Shown in pieces: positions 48,595 to 60,179 of a stretch of DNA of 64,000 nt. The number at the start of each line of letters is the position of its first letter. Positions within the stretch are counted from its first letter, which is position 1. This stretch comes from Meghimatium bilineatum (taxonomy: Eukaryota; Mollusca; Gastropoda; Stylommatophora; Philomycidae): positions 100,325,087 to 100,389,086 of the forward strand of contig CM067322.1 of assembly GCA_034231615.1 (NCBI GenBank). The letters run 5' to 3'. The position numbers and the translations under genes are program-made. The notes beneath the pieces were generated by a model, which saw only the letters and a list, made by a program, of their open reading frames with translations, made no database searches and was not told the origin of the DNA.

Positions 48595-49860
48595 TATTAT
48601 GTATTAGGTATGTTGATTATCCTCTTCGCACACAGGACACATCCATAGGTATCTGCTTCAGTAAATCTCTACGGGTATAGCGGCTGATGGTTCTGGTTCT
48701 ATGTTGGTTCACTGCTCTTTTTGAAATCTTTGTCAGGTATTTTCTACAGGCCAACCTCACTCCCAATTCAAAATCATCTTATCGTGAGGACTCGCAAAGA
48801 GCAATGAGTGTGTCTGCTTGGTCCATAGGCTGACCATCTGTTGTGGTGGTGAGGCTAGATAATTGGTTGGCCCGTTTGCTTCCCTCCACATCCGCATGTC
48901 CGGGAATAAAGATAAGCATGCATTTTTGTAGTGATGCCCGTATTTTAGCTCTCTCTGACTCCACCGATCCCCTACGCACATCACCTGTTTTGACTTTCTG
49001 AATCATATTCAGTGAGTCACTTAGTATTCAAGCATGTGAATAGGCTTGCGATTCCAGCCAGTTAAGTGCCTGCGTTACAGCAAAAACTTCCATTGTTAGG
49101 CTGCTTGTTGTTGTGATAAAAGCACCACTGACTTCGTGTACTGTTCTTCCTTTTGATCTGACAGTAAAGGCCCATGTGCATCAGTGGTGACAGATGACCG
49201 ACCCGTCCATGTAAATCACAACATCTGTGTCGTCGGCATGTTCGCAGATGAGTGCCATGATCTCAGCCTCCAAGCTCACATGGCTGTATTACCTGCACCC
49301 TCTATATAATGTAATGACGGTCTTGACTGCCTCTTGAAAGGCTATAGGAATAGGTATCCATTCCTCACCAGGCATTATGCCTTCTGAGGCGCAGATCTGT
49401 TTAACAGTATCCTCAATACGACCTATCTACGATTTACTTCTTTTGAGCCTGCTTCCCTTCACTCGAGGGAGCTCATTGTGTAGATGGTAGTCTGTCATAA
49501 CTCACTCTGAGGTATGCATGAGCACGCCACATATTAATTTTGTGAGATATGCTCAGAAAATCAAGGATAACACAGCCACACAGGTTGTGTTGTTTGTGAA
49601 ACCAAGGATGATAACCGCATCGCTTCAGTATGAATTCTCTCAGTCAGTGTGTGACTGCTGGTGATATTGGCTTCTGCATATTCAATTACAGGGAGGACGA
49701 GAGCCTTATATAAGATTACGAGCTGTGGTTGTTTAGTGTCAGCCGCTGCCATCACTCTCAGAGCTGAAAGTTCTTTGCTGGTCTTTGTTTTAATGCTGTA
49801 TCTATCATCAGCTTTTAAGCCCCCTGTTGAGCATAGGTCCTTGGCAAATCTCTTCCATCA
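48595..49860 (-). mobile_element. LINE-A decayed copy (RT thumb, RNase H, 3' end)
   Basis: On the minus strand: ELSALRVMAAADTKQPQLVI, LPVIEYAEANITSSHTLTER (RT thumb), an RNase H start near 49210-49240, a GHADVEGSKRANQLSSL block (near 48870) and the 3' end near 48600. Many stops. Confidence 0.82.
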
Positions 49861-49929
49861 TGTTATATCTTTAGCTATTAAGTGCACTTGTTGATATCCA
49901 AATGCTGCTGAGTAATGCCACACTAGGAG

Positions 49930-50085
49930 ATTCAACCTGATAGGCAGCTTGCCTTCTGGGTCACTTTGACACTCTTTGGGATAGCAAAAAACCTAATTCC
50001 CCCCTCCCAAATCTCCTTAGATGAGAATGACAGGTAATGGTGATTGTATTCTTTGCTCCCTTTCGGATCTTGTCAACGACGCGAT
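49930..50085 (-). mobile_element. SINE1 head fragment
   Basis: ttctgggtcactttgacact, ctttgggatagc, ccaaatctccttagat, ttctttgctccctttcggat. Confidence 0.55.
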
Positions 50086-50089
50086 ATAT

Positions 50090-50755
50090 CCTTCATGCAG
50101 TGAAGTCTTGAAGTGTTAGCACATGCAAACAAGGAACCGTAACCTGCTCTTCTAAAAGTATATTGATTTCACGAGTTGCATCCCTTAATTCGTTACCTAG
50201 AACGCTGGTTACGTCTATTTAATGGAGTAAAGATTGTTACAATCTCTCGGTAGTCGTGAGGACAGGATTCGCGGAACCACGGAGTCTATTCTTATTTATG
50301 GTCACATCATTGATATAACCAAATTGTACTCACAGTTAAATAAAGCGTTTCTTACCTCTTTTTTAAAAACATTTTTTTAAGTTAAGGTAATATAAGATAA
50401 ATACCGCGGGTTTATTATTACAGAAAAATCATACTGCAGAAAACATTTGAACCAAGTCCGTTCAGGTGACACCCACTCGGGTAAAGATTGTTGCATGTGC
50501 GCCGAGGAGCAGGACCAGATTCTAGATCGTGTCATGTAGACACCACACATTTTAAAGCTACAAGGTTTATATGATACGACCTAAATTAATTGATTACGGC
50601 GTGTTTAAGGCTATTGGTTATAAGCCGGATTTAGACTTGATAAGGCCCTAAGCTTTCCGCACGTGCGGCACTGGGACAAATAATGCTGCAATATATTCAA
50701 GTATATATGACAATTGCACAGGAAAGTGGGGGCCCTAAGATATAGCTTGTGTAGC
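50090..50755. other. intergenic, unassigned
   Basis: No gene or repeat recognised with confidence. Confidence 0.3.
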
Positions 50756-50759
50756 TATA

Positions 50760-51495
50760 ACTTTGGAACTTCTCTATTGGCGGCGATGTTGTGTGATGCC
50801 ATTCCATATATTGTCTCTTGGATTCTGGTTTTAAAAAAAAATGAATCCAATTCTCATCGCCTGTAACAATATTCGATAAAAGTTCATTTCCTTCAGTTTA
50901 GTAACCGTGCAGAAGGATAGTGGTTTTCCTTGTTTCTTTATCTGTCTGTCAACATACTGGTCACCAAATGTGCACAAATATTTCAATAACCCAGATCTTT
51001 AACGATGTTCTGTATACTACCTGCACTAATGGACAACACGGCATGTAGTTCTTCCACTGTTACCCGACGATCACACGAATGTCATCAACTCCATGAATTA
51101 TATAGGGTGTCGCTGCGGTAGACATCAGTCCGCTCCGCGTCATCCATTGAGAATTGACGTACTTCAGCTTCGTCACAACGATGTACCAAAAGTTGGACAG
51201 TGTAAACATTTACTGTTGCATCTCGATAAACATTCTTCAAACGTTCGTGGATGCATATGGAGGTCTCTCCTTCAGCATTGAGATATTCTGTGACATATTG
51301 TTGTTTTAACCGTACTTCTTTTGCAGCCATTTTTAAACAGTTATTGTGTTGCAATATGTTAATGGTTGGCTATGTTATACAGTGGAGAAAAGTGTTTGGA
51401 GATTCTCGTAAAATTAACAGATTGCACACCGATACTGTATTTACTTAGATAATAAAAAATTAGGAGGCATTACTTTTTTACCATCCCTCGTATGT
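50760..51495 (-). mobile_element. mariner-like transposon, truncated
   Basis: The minus strand starts at about 51495 (tacgagggatggtaaaaaag). It encodes MAAKEVRLKQQYVTEYLNAE and an HTH region (51354-51085), then scattered frames up to an IVTGDENWIHFF block near 50860, the first catalytic Asp region of mariner. The rest of the core and the second terminal repeat are absent. Confidence 0.78.
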
Positions 51496-51529
51496 TGACA
51501 TTTATGTTTAATAATAGTGATAAGTTTTG

Positions 51530-51690
51530 TTTTCGTTCTCAAACTTCCTTTGAACTTCGTTTAGTGTGGCAGTGCTTCTACTATATGTCCTTCGGGGCGT
51601 AGTCTAGAGAATGAGTTGCGCTGTGTCGCTATTTTATTTGTGGTAATGGACAGACACATTTGACTTCGGTGGTATTCTATTCGTGATCGA
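51530..51690 (-). mobile_element. SINE1-B decayed copy
   Basis: gttttcgttctcaaacttcc, gtgtggcagtgcttctacta, cttcggggcgtagtctagag; the hairpin is eroded. Confidence 0.6.
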
Positions 51691-51764
51691 GTCCCAAAAT
51701 ATCGACTACGACTTTAACGTATATTTTATTCTTCTCTCTTACGTTCAAAATCTAGCATTTTTTT

Positions 51765-51925
51765 GTTGTTACTGTAGTGATTTTCTAAACAATAAAAATA
51801 CTTATATAGTTTGTCATTGCTTTTTTAGCTGTCCGGATGCACAGTTTCCTGGTGCGAGATTCAAACTCAGTACATTGGCCTTCACAGGCGTGCTCTGTAT
51901 CTCGCTGCCACAGCAGCTCATGCAG
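51765..51925 (-). mobile_element. SINE3 copy
   Basis: The minus strand gives gctgtggcagcgagatacag (A-box region), ctgagtttgaatctcgcacc (B box), aaagcaatgacaaactatat and tttagaaaatcactac. Confidence 0.72.
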
Positions 51926-51927
51926 AA

Positions 51928-52440
51928 GTTCACATAGTGTTGTTCCTATATGCTAGTATGTTCACATAGTGGTGTTCCTATATGCTAGTATGTTCACATA
52001 GTGTTGTTCCTATATGCTAGTATGTTCACATAGTGTTGTTCCTATATGCTAGTATGTTCACATAGTGGTGTTCCTATATGCTAGTATGTTCACATAGTGT
52101 TGTTCCTATATGCTAGTATGTTCACATAGTGGTGTTCCTATATGCTAGTATGTTCACATAGTGGTGTTCCTATATGCTAGTATGTTCACATAGTGGTGTT
52201 CCTATATGCTAGTATGTTCACATAGTGTTGTTCCTATATGCTAGTATGTTCACATAGTGGTGTTCCTATATGCTAGTATGTTCACATAGTGGTGTTCCTA
52301 TATGCTAGTATGTTCACATAGTGGTGTTCCTATATGCTAGTATGTTCACATAGTGTTGTTCCTATATGCTAGTATGTTCACATAGTGGTGTTCCTATATG
52401 CTAGTATGTTCACATAGTGGTGTTCCTATATGCTAGTATG
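51928..52440. repeat. 32-bp minisatellite, 16 copies
   Basis: Unit gttcacatagtggtgttcct atatgctagtat. One base alternates G/T between copies, giving the series T G T T G T G G G T G G G T G G. The array starts at the head end of SINE3. Confidence 0.97.
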
Positions 52441-52545
52441 CCTGCATCAGTATCTCATACTCTGAACATTCTTGCAGTAGATGTTCAACCGTCTGTGGTG
52501 CCCGTACACTTGTACACATGCATGTGTTGTCAGTCCAGAGTTTGT
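52440..52545 (-). mobile_element. LINE-F scrap
   Basis: Complement resembles the LINE-F C-terminal zone (cagtagatgttcaaccgtct, ggtgcccgtacacttgtaca). Confidence 0.5.
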
Positions 52546-52559
52546 GGACTCAAGATAAT

Positions 52560-53770
52560 ACACGAAAGAGTTAAAAACAAGATAGACACGGAGGTAGGTA
52601 AAGAGTAATTTAGTTTTAGGAAAAACAAAGAAGTTATACTTAGTATTCGACTATTGATAGATAAATATATAGAAGTAAAAAAAACGTATCTATATTTGCT
52701 TCATAGACTACAGCATGGCCTTTGACAGAGTCCAACATGAAAAATTAATAGAATGTCTTCAAGAAATAAGCATAGAAATAGATCTCTAAAAATTGAGAAT
52801 TATAAAATGCTACATCTATTATATATTAATGCATGGCTCAGAAACATGGACAATAAACAAACAATTATAAGTCAGAATTCATGCCTTTGAGATGTGGGTA
52901 AATAGAAGATTTGGAAAAGCAACATCAGTGTTGGAGTGAAAATCAAACTGTATAGGTCGCTGGTGCTTTCTGTTGTGTTGTATGGTTGTGAGAGTTGGAC
53001 ACTCAGTGCGGACATGGAGAGAAGATTACAGGCTTTCGAGTATAAATGCTACAGAAGAATTCTACGAATTTCCTATAGGGAACATAAGACCAATGTGTAC
53101 GTAAGAAATAAAGTAGAGATGTGTGCAGGTGTCCAGGAGCCATTGCTTTCAATAGTGAAACGACGAAAACTAGCATGGTTCGGACATGTATGCAGGCACG
53201 ATTCCTTGTCAAAAACAATACTGCAGGGAACTGTCGAGGGTGGAAGAAGCAGAGGAGGACAAATAAAGACATGGACAGACAACATCAAGGAATGGACAGG
53301 GCAAGATATTTCCACACTCATCCGCATCGCTGAGGATAGAATTCTCTGGAGGACTCTGTGTGCTGAAGCTTCCAATGTGGTACCCCTACGACCCTGAAGG
53401 GTTATGGGTTTATTGATTGATTGAAATAGAAGAATAGGGAGAACATCATGGAAAGCGAAGAAAACAAACAAAGAGGTTCTAACAAAACTTGGTATGAAGA
53501 AAGAATTATTGAAGGAAATAAAGATCAAGGAAATAAAATATTTTGGACACATTAAAAAAATGACACCTTGTTAAAGATAGTCTTTATCTTACTTGAGGAT
53601 ATAATCGAAAGGAGGCAAGCAAGAGGTAGACGAGATAAAAGTGGGAGAGTAACATTACAATATAGACATGTTACAGTCTAGCAGAGTGTACCACCAAAAC
53701 AAGAGACAGTATGTTATAAGTCTGTTGCAGCCAACCTTCGTTGCGGAGGCAGCACTTGATGATGATGATG
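52560..53770 (+). mobile_element. LINE-G fragment split by LINE-H
   Basis: Left part holds CFIDYSMAFDRVQHEKLIEC (52700-52760), a deletion, then MHGSETWTINKQL and the FEMWVNRR block. Right part (53434-53770) resumes with [28 protein letters not shown] and ends at VANLRCGGST and (GATGAT). Confidence 0.8.
52910..53423 (+). mobile_element. LINE-H insertion with 10-bp target-site duplication
   Basis: A 5'-truncated RT C-terminus: [80 protein letters not shown] and stop at 53397, then a (TGAT) tail. Flanked by aaatagaaga at 52900-52909 and 53424-53433. Confidence 0.9.
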
Positions 53771-53869
53771 ACTGCGAAATGTATTGTGTCCTGTATCGGG
53801 GCGTATACTTACAACTTTGGGGAAGACTGTAGGGTAAATATATAGTTACATGCTTAACTTAGTTTTTCG

Positions 53870-54010
53870 ATATAGTTGTGTTTATTGTCGTCACTGCACA
53901 CCGGACATATCCGCATGTTTTCAGCTCTACGCTTCAATAAATCTCTCAGAGTGTAGTAGCAGATGGTTCCGGTTCTGTGTTGGTTGAGTGTTCTTGAAAT
54001 GTACAGTGCG
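53870..54010 (-). mobile_element. LINE-A 3' end fragment
   Basis: Complement shows a caacacagaaccggaaccat block and ccggtgtgcagtgacgac, the 3' end of LINE-A. Confidence 0.7.
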
Positions 54011-54254
54011 ATCTAGTGCTATCGCTGTATGGTCTATTAAATGTGTTACTATTCTGATATTGTTTGTTGGTGAAATTTGATCCGGATGTAGGGACAAACC
54101 AGTGATTATCACCATGTAGGTTGCACCTCCACAAGAAGAGCAGTGCGGGTTCAAAGTAGATGTAGATTATTACTCCCGGACAACCTTCGTTGAATACGTT
54201 TTGATTGGTTGTATCGTTATTTTGTGATTGTCGGAAATATTAAACGTAATTACA

Positions 54255-54660
54255 TTTCACCAGTCATACTAGAAGGGTGATAACATTTCATACTAGAAGG
54301 GTGATAACATTTCATACTAGGAGGGGGGTAACATTTCATACTAGGAGGGGGGTAACATTTCATACTAGAAGGGTGATAACATTTCATACTAGGAGGGGGT
54401 AACATTTCATACTAGGAGGGGGGTAACATTTCATACTAGGAGGGGGATAACATTTCATACTAGGAGGGGGATAACATTTCATACTAGAAGGGTGATAACA
54501 TTTCATACTAGAAGGGTGATAATATTTCATACTAGAAGGGTGATAACATTTCATACTAGGAGGGGGATAACATTTCATACTAGAAGGGTGATAACATTTC
54601 ATACTAGGAGGGTGATAATATTTCATACTAAGAAGGTGATAACATTTCACTAGGAATACT
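54255..54660. repeat. 24-bp minisatellite, about 17 copies
   Basis: Unit tactaggagggggataacat ttca, alternating between agaagggtg and aggaggggg forms; minus-strand reading gives a repetitive Tyr-His-Pro-Ser ORF without meaning. Confidence 0.95.
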
Positions 54661-55318
54661 AGACGGATGATAACATGAGGATAACAATATGGGAAGTCCA
54701 TCATTTAAATATATAGATAGTCTAGAGACATCGTTCTCAGAGTAGGCCATATGATCCCTACTATGGGCCATTTGAAGGGGCAGTCATGAGAAATTTTGAA
54801 AATTTGGGGTGGGGGGTTTATAGTCCCATCCAGGGGTGAGGGATGACACAGGAAGGTGTTTAATATGAATATCGGTACAGTAAATTATGAATATTTTCAC
54901 AGTAGATTATGAGGTTCTTGTTTGGAACGTGTTCCCTCGCATTTGACTATTTCCGTTAGGTATGTTCGTCAGTTTATATGTATGCTTTTATTAATTTAAA
55001 TATTATTTTTTAGTGCTAGGGTTATGAGAGTTGTGTTTTAGATAACTAACTATAACCCTAAACAAATTTATATTAAAATTAATAAAGGATAAACATATAC
55101 TGATAAACATTGCCAAGGGAAATAATCAAATAGGAGGGCACGCTTTCCAAACAAGAATCGTTTAGTTATTTATGCCTTCCTCATTAATGTGAAGATTTTT
55201 ATTTAATGCTTTGTAACATTCGGTGATCTACCTGGTAGAGTAGGTAAATCGTTAGCTTTGTGTTCATGAGATCATGGGTTTCTTCTTCTTCTGCGATCAG
55301 TCTCCTATGCTCATAAGT

Positions 55319-55795
55319 CTATACAGGAAGGTGGGCCGCCTCCATGAATTCAGTCGTCAGCAGGATGTCCCCACGGTTGCCCCACAGCTTCACCTTCAGA
55401 TCTATCTCTTGAGGCCATATTTTAGTTCTCACGTCATCAAAGAGTGGGCATGTCTGCAGAATATTTTCTGGAGTCTGGGGACCCTTTTGACATGGGCATT
55501 GGTCAGTTTGGGCAGCCTTAATTTTGTGGAGATGTGCTTGTAGTCTGCAGTGTCCTGTGCGAAGTCTAAAAATTGTGGTTTGTTGTGACCTGTTTAGCTT
55601 TAGAATAGGGTCCTGTGGAAAGTTACTGCCTGTTCTCTGACTCCATGTATGTTTGTATTTTCCTTTGATGAGGGTTTTTGCTTCAGTCAGTGATATTCTA
55701 TGCTGGAATTTTTCCTTTTTTGCACCTGCTTTTGCCAGTCTGTCAGCTCCTTCATTTCCTGCTATTCCACAGTGTGCAGGGATCCACTGCAGCAC
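55319..55795 (-). pseudogene. LINE-C RNase H end and C-terminus
   Basis: 158 codons: LQWIPAHCGIAGNEGADRLA, FRLRTGHCRLQAHLHKIKAA, a Cys-rich CPCQKG motif and ILQTCPLFDDVR, ending shortly before the (GAA) tail. Confidence 0.88.
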
Positions 55796-55821
55796 AACTT
55801 TATTGTTGGCAGATAGTTGAT

Positions 55822-56919
55822 TTAGAGAAGTTCTACAGTTGTTTTTGTTAGGAGATCTTTAGGTTCCTTTTGGATGGTTTGGAGTACTGACATGCAGTCA
55901 CACAAGAAGACTATGTTAGCTCCTTTGAGCCTCCGTTCCTCTAGAGCCTTTGATGCTTCCAAGATTGCTTGTAGCTCTGCCCTGTAATTTGTTGATAATT
56001 TGCCAGTAGCGATTGAGAGTTCTAGTTTTGGGATGTTTGGTATGAGTATTAGTATCCCAGCTCCTCCTTTCTTTACTGCACCCTCTGATGATCCATCTGT
56101 GAAGACATGAATCCACTGTGAGGTATGGTATTGGGTGTCTAGGTGATCAAGTGTTTTTGCCTTAAGGGCAGTAGGGGTTTCCATAGTTTTGTTCTCAATG
56201 CCTGGTATTGTAAGTTTTGCAGTATATATGGGTGAAGTGTTTGTGATGTTGCAATATGCTTCTAGCTGTTCCCATTCGTCCGGATTGTTGCTGGTTACTT
56301 CTTTATTGGCTTTCATAAGTTTTTTTGATAGGTGATTGAAGCTTGGTCTTTTCAGTTTGTTTTTTCTTAGTTCTTTTGTTTTTTCATGCATAGGGTGATG
56401 TTTCAGGCGTCTAAATATTTCTGTCATTATTGTGATTTTCTCATCCCTGCGGTCTGTTAGGTTTTGTAATCCTGCTGTTGCTTCCATTGATGTTATAGGT
56501 GTGCTCCTTAGTCCTCCTGTTATGATTCGGAGACCTGCATTTTGAATTTTGTCCAGCTTTTGAAGATTGGTATTTGCTGCTGTTGCATATGTGGTCAATC
56601 CATATTCCAGAGTTGGACGAATGGGACCTACATAGACTTGTCTTATGGTTTTTATGTTGGCTCCCCAATCTGTCCCAGATAGTTTTTTCATTATTTGTAG
56701 TCTGCGTGTGGCTTTATTTTCTGTCTCTTCAATGTGTGATCCCCAAGTAAGTCTTTTGTCAAATTTTATCCCCAGGTAGACTGGGGTGTTTTCTTTTGGA
56801 AGTGGGGTATTGTCTAGAGTGAGAGTATAATTTTCAGGCTTTGTGGAGAGGGTGAAAAGTGTTGTGACGGTCTTACTTTTGTTTATTTGAACACCCCCCG
56901 GTTTTTGCCCACTCTTCAA
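55822..56919 (-). pseudogene. LINE-C thumb and RNase H N-terminal part
   Basis: 365 codons: VYLGIKFDKRLTWGSHIEET, IRPTLEYGLTTYATAANTNL, NAGLRIITGGLRSTPITSME, then RNase H with WIHVFTDGSSEGAV and NYRAELQAILEA; stops after LLTKTTVELL. Confidence 0.88.
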
Positions 56920-57727
56920 CTTTGTTTATTGCCTCCTGCATTCTAACTTTTTCAACTCCAATGTATTCTGATTGGGTCCAGATAGCAAGATCGTCTGCAT
57001 GGAGAGCTCTATGTACATATGGTGTGAATAGTTTTGGCAGATCGTCTATAAAAACTATGAAGAGTGTGGGGGATAGAATTCCTACCTGTGGGACACCTTC
57101 TGTTATGCTGACCATATTACTTTTCATTCCCTGGAGTTTGACTCTTGCATGTCTGCCTCGTAGGAAGCTTTTTATCCACTTAAACATTTTGCCTCTGATT
57201 CCTTTCTGGGCAAGTTTTAGCAATAGCCCCTCTTTCCAGACTTTGTCAAAGGCCTTTGTGAGGTCAAAGAAGGTGGCTAGGAGTTTTGATTTTTTCTGGA
57301 AAGCATCTTCTATTTCCTGAGCAAGGTATGTTGTTTGGTCCTCAGTGCATCTGTGTTTTCTGAAGCCTGATTGGCAGTCATCTAGAAGATTGTTTTCCTC
57401 CAGGTAGTTTAAGAGTCTGTTATTCACCATTTTTTCCATGACCTTTCCTAAGCAACTAAGTAGACTGATAGGGCGGTAACTTGTTTTGTTAGTTTTTGGT
57501 TTTCCTTTCTTGGCAATTGGAATTATTTCTGCCTCTTTCCATTCTTCTGGGAAGATCCCTTGCGCCCATGATTCATTAAAAAGGTCTAGGATACTGCTTC
57601 TACCCACAGGACCTAGGTGTTGGAGCATTTCATTTGTGATTCCATCGGGTCCAGGGGCTTTCTTCTTTTTTAGATTTTGAATTGCCATGTTAAGTTCTGA
57701 TTTGTGAAAAGGTTTGTGCCTGGGCAA
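56873..57727 (-). pseudogene. LINE-C reverse transcriptase
   Basis: 284 codons from the RT entry (KKKKAPGPDGITNEML) to the palm with HADD. The YADD tyrosine is His, which occurs in some Jockey-like elements. It ends by frameshift just after a GGCSNKQK stretch. Confidence 0.88.
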
Positions 57728-58413
57728 GGTTGATGTTTATTTACAAGGTTTTTTGTCTCTCGTCTTACTTCAGCAGTTCTTGTTCTAGTTATCTTAATTT
57801 TGCTTTCTTCAGCATAGGAGTCTGCTAGAATATTTGCAGCTTGTGTGCCAGTGTAGGACTTCCCCTTGTCTTCTATGATGATACTACTTTGGAGGTTGTT
57901 TTCTTCATTGAGACACTTGATAAGTTTCCACATTTTTGTTGAGTCTTTTTCCATGTTGAGTATTGCTGTTTTTACTTTCCAGCTGGATCTAATGCAGTTT
58001 ATCTTTTCTCTTCTGAAAATTGCTTGCAGTCTATTGTGTTCAATGATATTGGTTTCTGCTGGTCTAGTTTCCATCTTGGATCTTGCAGCAGAGGCTTCAT
58101 CATGCATAGCCTGGAGTTTTTTGTTCCAGAAGGGTTTGTAGTTTTGTCTTCTTCCTCTAGGTATACTGTTGTTGGCAGCTTCCAGGATTATTCCTGTTAT
58201 TAATTTTGCATCTTTCCGTATATTTCTTGCTGTAAGATGTGTTAGTAGTTGTTCCTCTGTAAGGCGTTGGTAAGTGTCCCAGTTAGCCTTTTTGTAGTTC
58301 CAGCTAGCGATTTTGTGTTGTTGCTTTTCTGTCTTGTGGTTCCCTTTTATTGTTAATATTACAGGCTTGTGGTCACTCCCACCAAGCTGTTGTGCCACTA
58401 CTCTTTCTGTCAA
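57670..58413 (-). pseudogene. LINE-C endonuclease end and linker
   Basis: The 247-codon frame starts after the STPDLAIAT block, holds the GGSDHKPV motif, and runs through a Lys/Arg-rich linker to the RT border. The frame is open further upstream, to the truncation at 58503. Confidence 0.85.
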
Positions 58414-58739
58414 CCGTTGGATGTCCTCTGTTGCAATGGCAAGATCTGGAGTGCTCTGAGATTTCCATCGTCTGGAGTAAAAGGTTGGCTCTGATAGATG
58501 TTCAGATCATGGGTTTGAATCATTGGGCTGTTCTCGACGTCTTGTTTACAATGATTGTTTTTTCTTTTCTTTTTTTACCTCCTGGTGATTATCGCTTGTG
58601 GATACAGTTTTACGTGCTACGAGTGGTACCCTCGGCAGAATGCGCGCAGCTTCGTTAAGTAGGGCGAAGTACACACTGGATAACCAGAGTACAGTAAAGT
58701 CAATCCTCCGCCCCTTTCTCAATCTGTATTATATTCATT

Positions 58740-58885
58740 CAATTTACAGTGTTCAGTTTCTTTAATGAAATCAAATAGTGAAATCAAATAATGAAATCAA
58801 CTAAAGGAAATCAACTAATGAAATCAAATAATGAAAGCAAATAATTAAATCAAATAATGAAATCAACTAATGAAATCAAATAATG
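58740..58885. repeat. aaatcaaataatg microsatellite-like repeat
   Basis: About ten degenerate copies of aatgaaatcaa/ctaatgaaatcaaat follow the SINE2 3' end, perhaps its original tail. Confidence 0.75.
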
Positions 58886-58917
58886 AGGATGAACGAATCA
58901 GAGAGAAGATATAAAGT

Positions 58918-59165
58918 TTGATATCGTGGTATGGTATCAGACAGCAGACATGAATATTTGACATCGTGACGTGGTACAGAATCAGACAACAGACATGAAT
59001 ATTTGACATCGTGACGTGGTACAGAATCAGACATGAATATTTGACATCGTGACGTGGTACAGAATCAGACAACAGACATGAATATTTGACATCGTGACGT
59101 GGTACAGAATCAGACAACAGACATGAATATTTGACATCGTGGTATGGTAGATAATCAGTGGTGGA
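58918..59165. repeat. 45-bp minisatellite, about 5 copies
   Basis: Unit gacatcgtgacgtggtacag aatcagacaacagacatgaa tattt; one copy lacks 9 bp. Confidence 0.93.
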
Positions 59166-59464
59166 GCTGATATGCAACACTACTGATAAAATTGAGATAA
59201 ATAATCGCCTACAACAGCGTGAGTACATGTTGATGATTAGAGTATTTCTTGCTTGTATATTATTATTACATGTTAGCGGTGCTTGTAACTTTCTGTAGCT
59301 TGAGAAATCCTAGTTCAAAGAAGCGTAGATCTAGTCTTAAATGTTATTTTTCAAGTATGACGGGCACATAGTGACATACGTCCACACATGTCATCTTATA
59401 ACATCTTCAAGCGGCGAGATTTCAACACACAGAAATAATTTTGTCCAGATTCTTCACCGTATTG

Positions 59465-60178
59465 CTCCTGCACACTGATCACGTACGATGTCAACATGGA
59501 AATTCTGCAATAATTATGATGCAGAAATTCAGGCAATTATGGTAGCAACTGAAAATCTGCTAAATTCTAATCCTGGCCTACAGCCCGTGGCATTCCTGAC
59601 AGATGCAAAGTCAGTGCTTCAATCTCTCCAGTCTATAAAACTAACAGACTTGCAAAAACTACTTAATCAACTGTCTTACCAGTATAGGGTAACCATGCAG
59701 TGGATACCCTCTCACTGTGGAATACCAGGAAATGAAAAAGCAGACCAACTGGCTTAGGAAGGTGTTGGCGAAAACCAACCAGATATACCAATCACCTACC
59801 ATCAGAAAAAACAGATGATCAAGTAAATAAGAAAGCCACAAACACCAACACAAGATGACTATCATATTATGAACAGACCAGAACAAGTTATAATTCTACG
59901 TCTCAGAACAGGACACAACCGACTCCGCAGTCACATGTATACAAAGTTCAAGATTGGCAACACGGCCATGTGTACATGTGGACAGGCAGCACAGAGTGCC
60001 AAACATATACTTCAAGATTGTTCTGAATATGAAACGCTGAGGCAGACATATTGGCTAGAGGAAACAACACTGGAATCAAAGCTCTGTGTGCCACTGTATG
60101 AACTACAAAAACAGTGAGTTTTATTAAGGAGACGGAATTACAGATATAGACATGTTTCAAGTGAACGGAAGAAGAAGT
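59465..60178 (+). mobile_element. LINE-F: RNase H and 3' end
   Basis: RNase H: NNYDAEIQAIMVATENLLNS (59510-59568), FLTDAKSVLQSLQS, MQWIPSHCGIPGNEKADQLA then a stop at 59756. Next frame: [40 protein letters not shown]. It ends gacatgtttcaagtgaacgg aagaagaag. Confidence 0.88.
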
Positions 60179-60179
60179 T

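Larger units (their letters stand above)
55282..58503 (-). mobile_element. LINE-C: Jockey-like retrotransposon, 5'-truncated, with TSD
   Basis: 3222 bp between perfect 13-bp copies of agatcatgggttt (55269-55281, 58504-58516). On the minus strand it starts in the endonuclease (FYSRRWKSQSTPDLAIATED and GGSDHKPV near 58370), then RT (APGPDGITNEML, YRPISLLSCLGKVMEKMV, FFDLTKAFDKVWKEGL, HADDLAIW), RNase H (FTDGSSEGAVKKGGAGI, NYRAELQAILEASKAL, MLQWIPAHCGIAGNEGADRL) and a CPCQKG.QTPENILQTCPL end. Three frameshifts (near 57700, 56890 and 55810) break it. The motif GVPQVGILSP has Val where Gly is usual. The 3' end is gcagaagaagaagaa. Confidence 0.93.
55205..58730 (+). mobile_element. SINE2 copy split by LINE-C
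   Basis: The tRNA-like head (ctacctggtagagtaggtaa, agatcatgggttt) lies at 55205-55281. The rest of the B box and the body (gtttgaatcattgggctgtt, gattatcgcttgtggataca, gagtacagtaaagtcaatcc) lie at 58517-58730. Confidence 0.8.

Noticed and set aside
55205..55281. Functional tRNA gene
   Set aside because: Same SINE2 head, cut within the B box by LINE-C.
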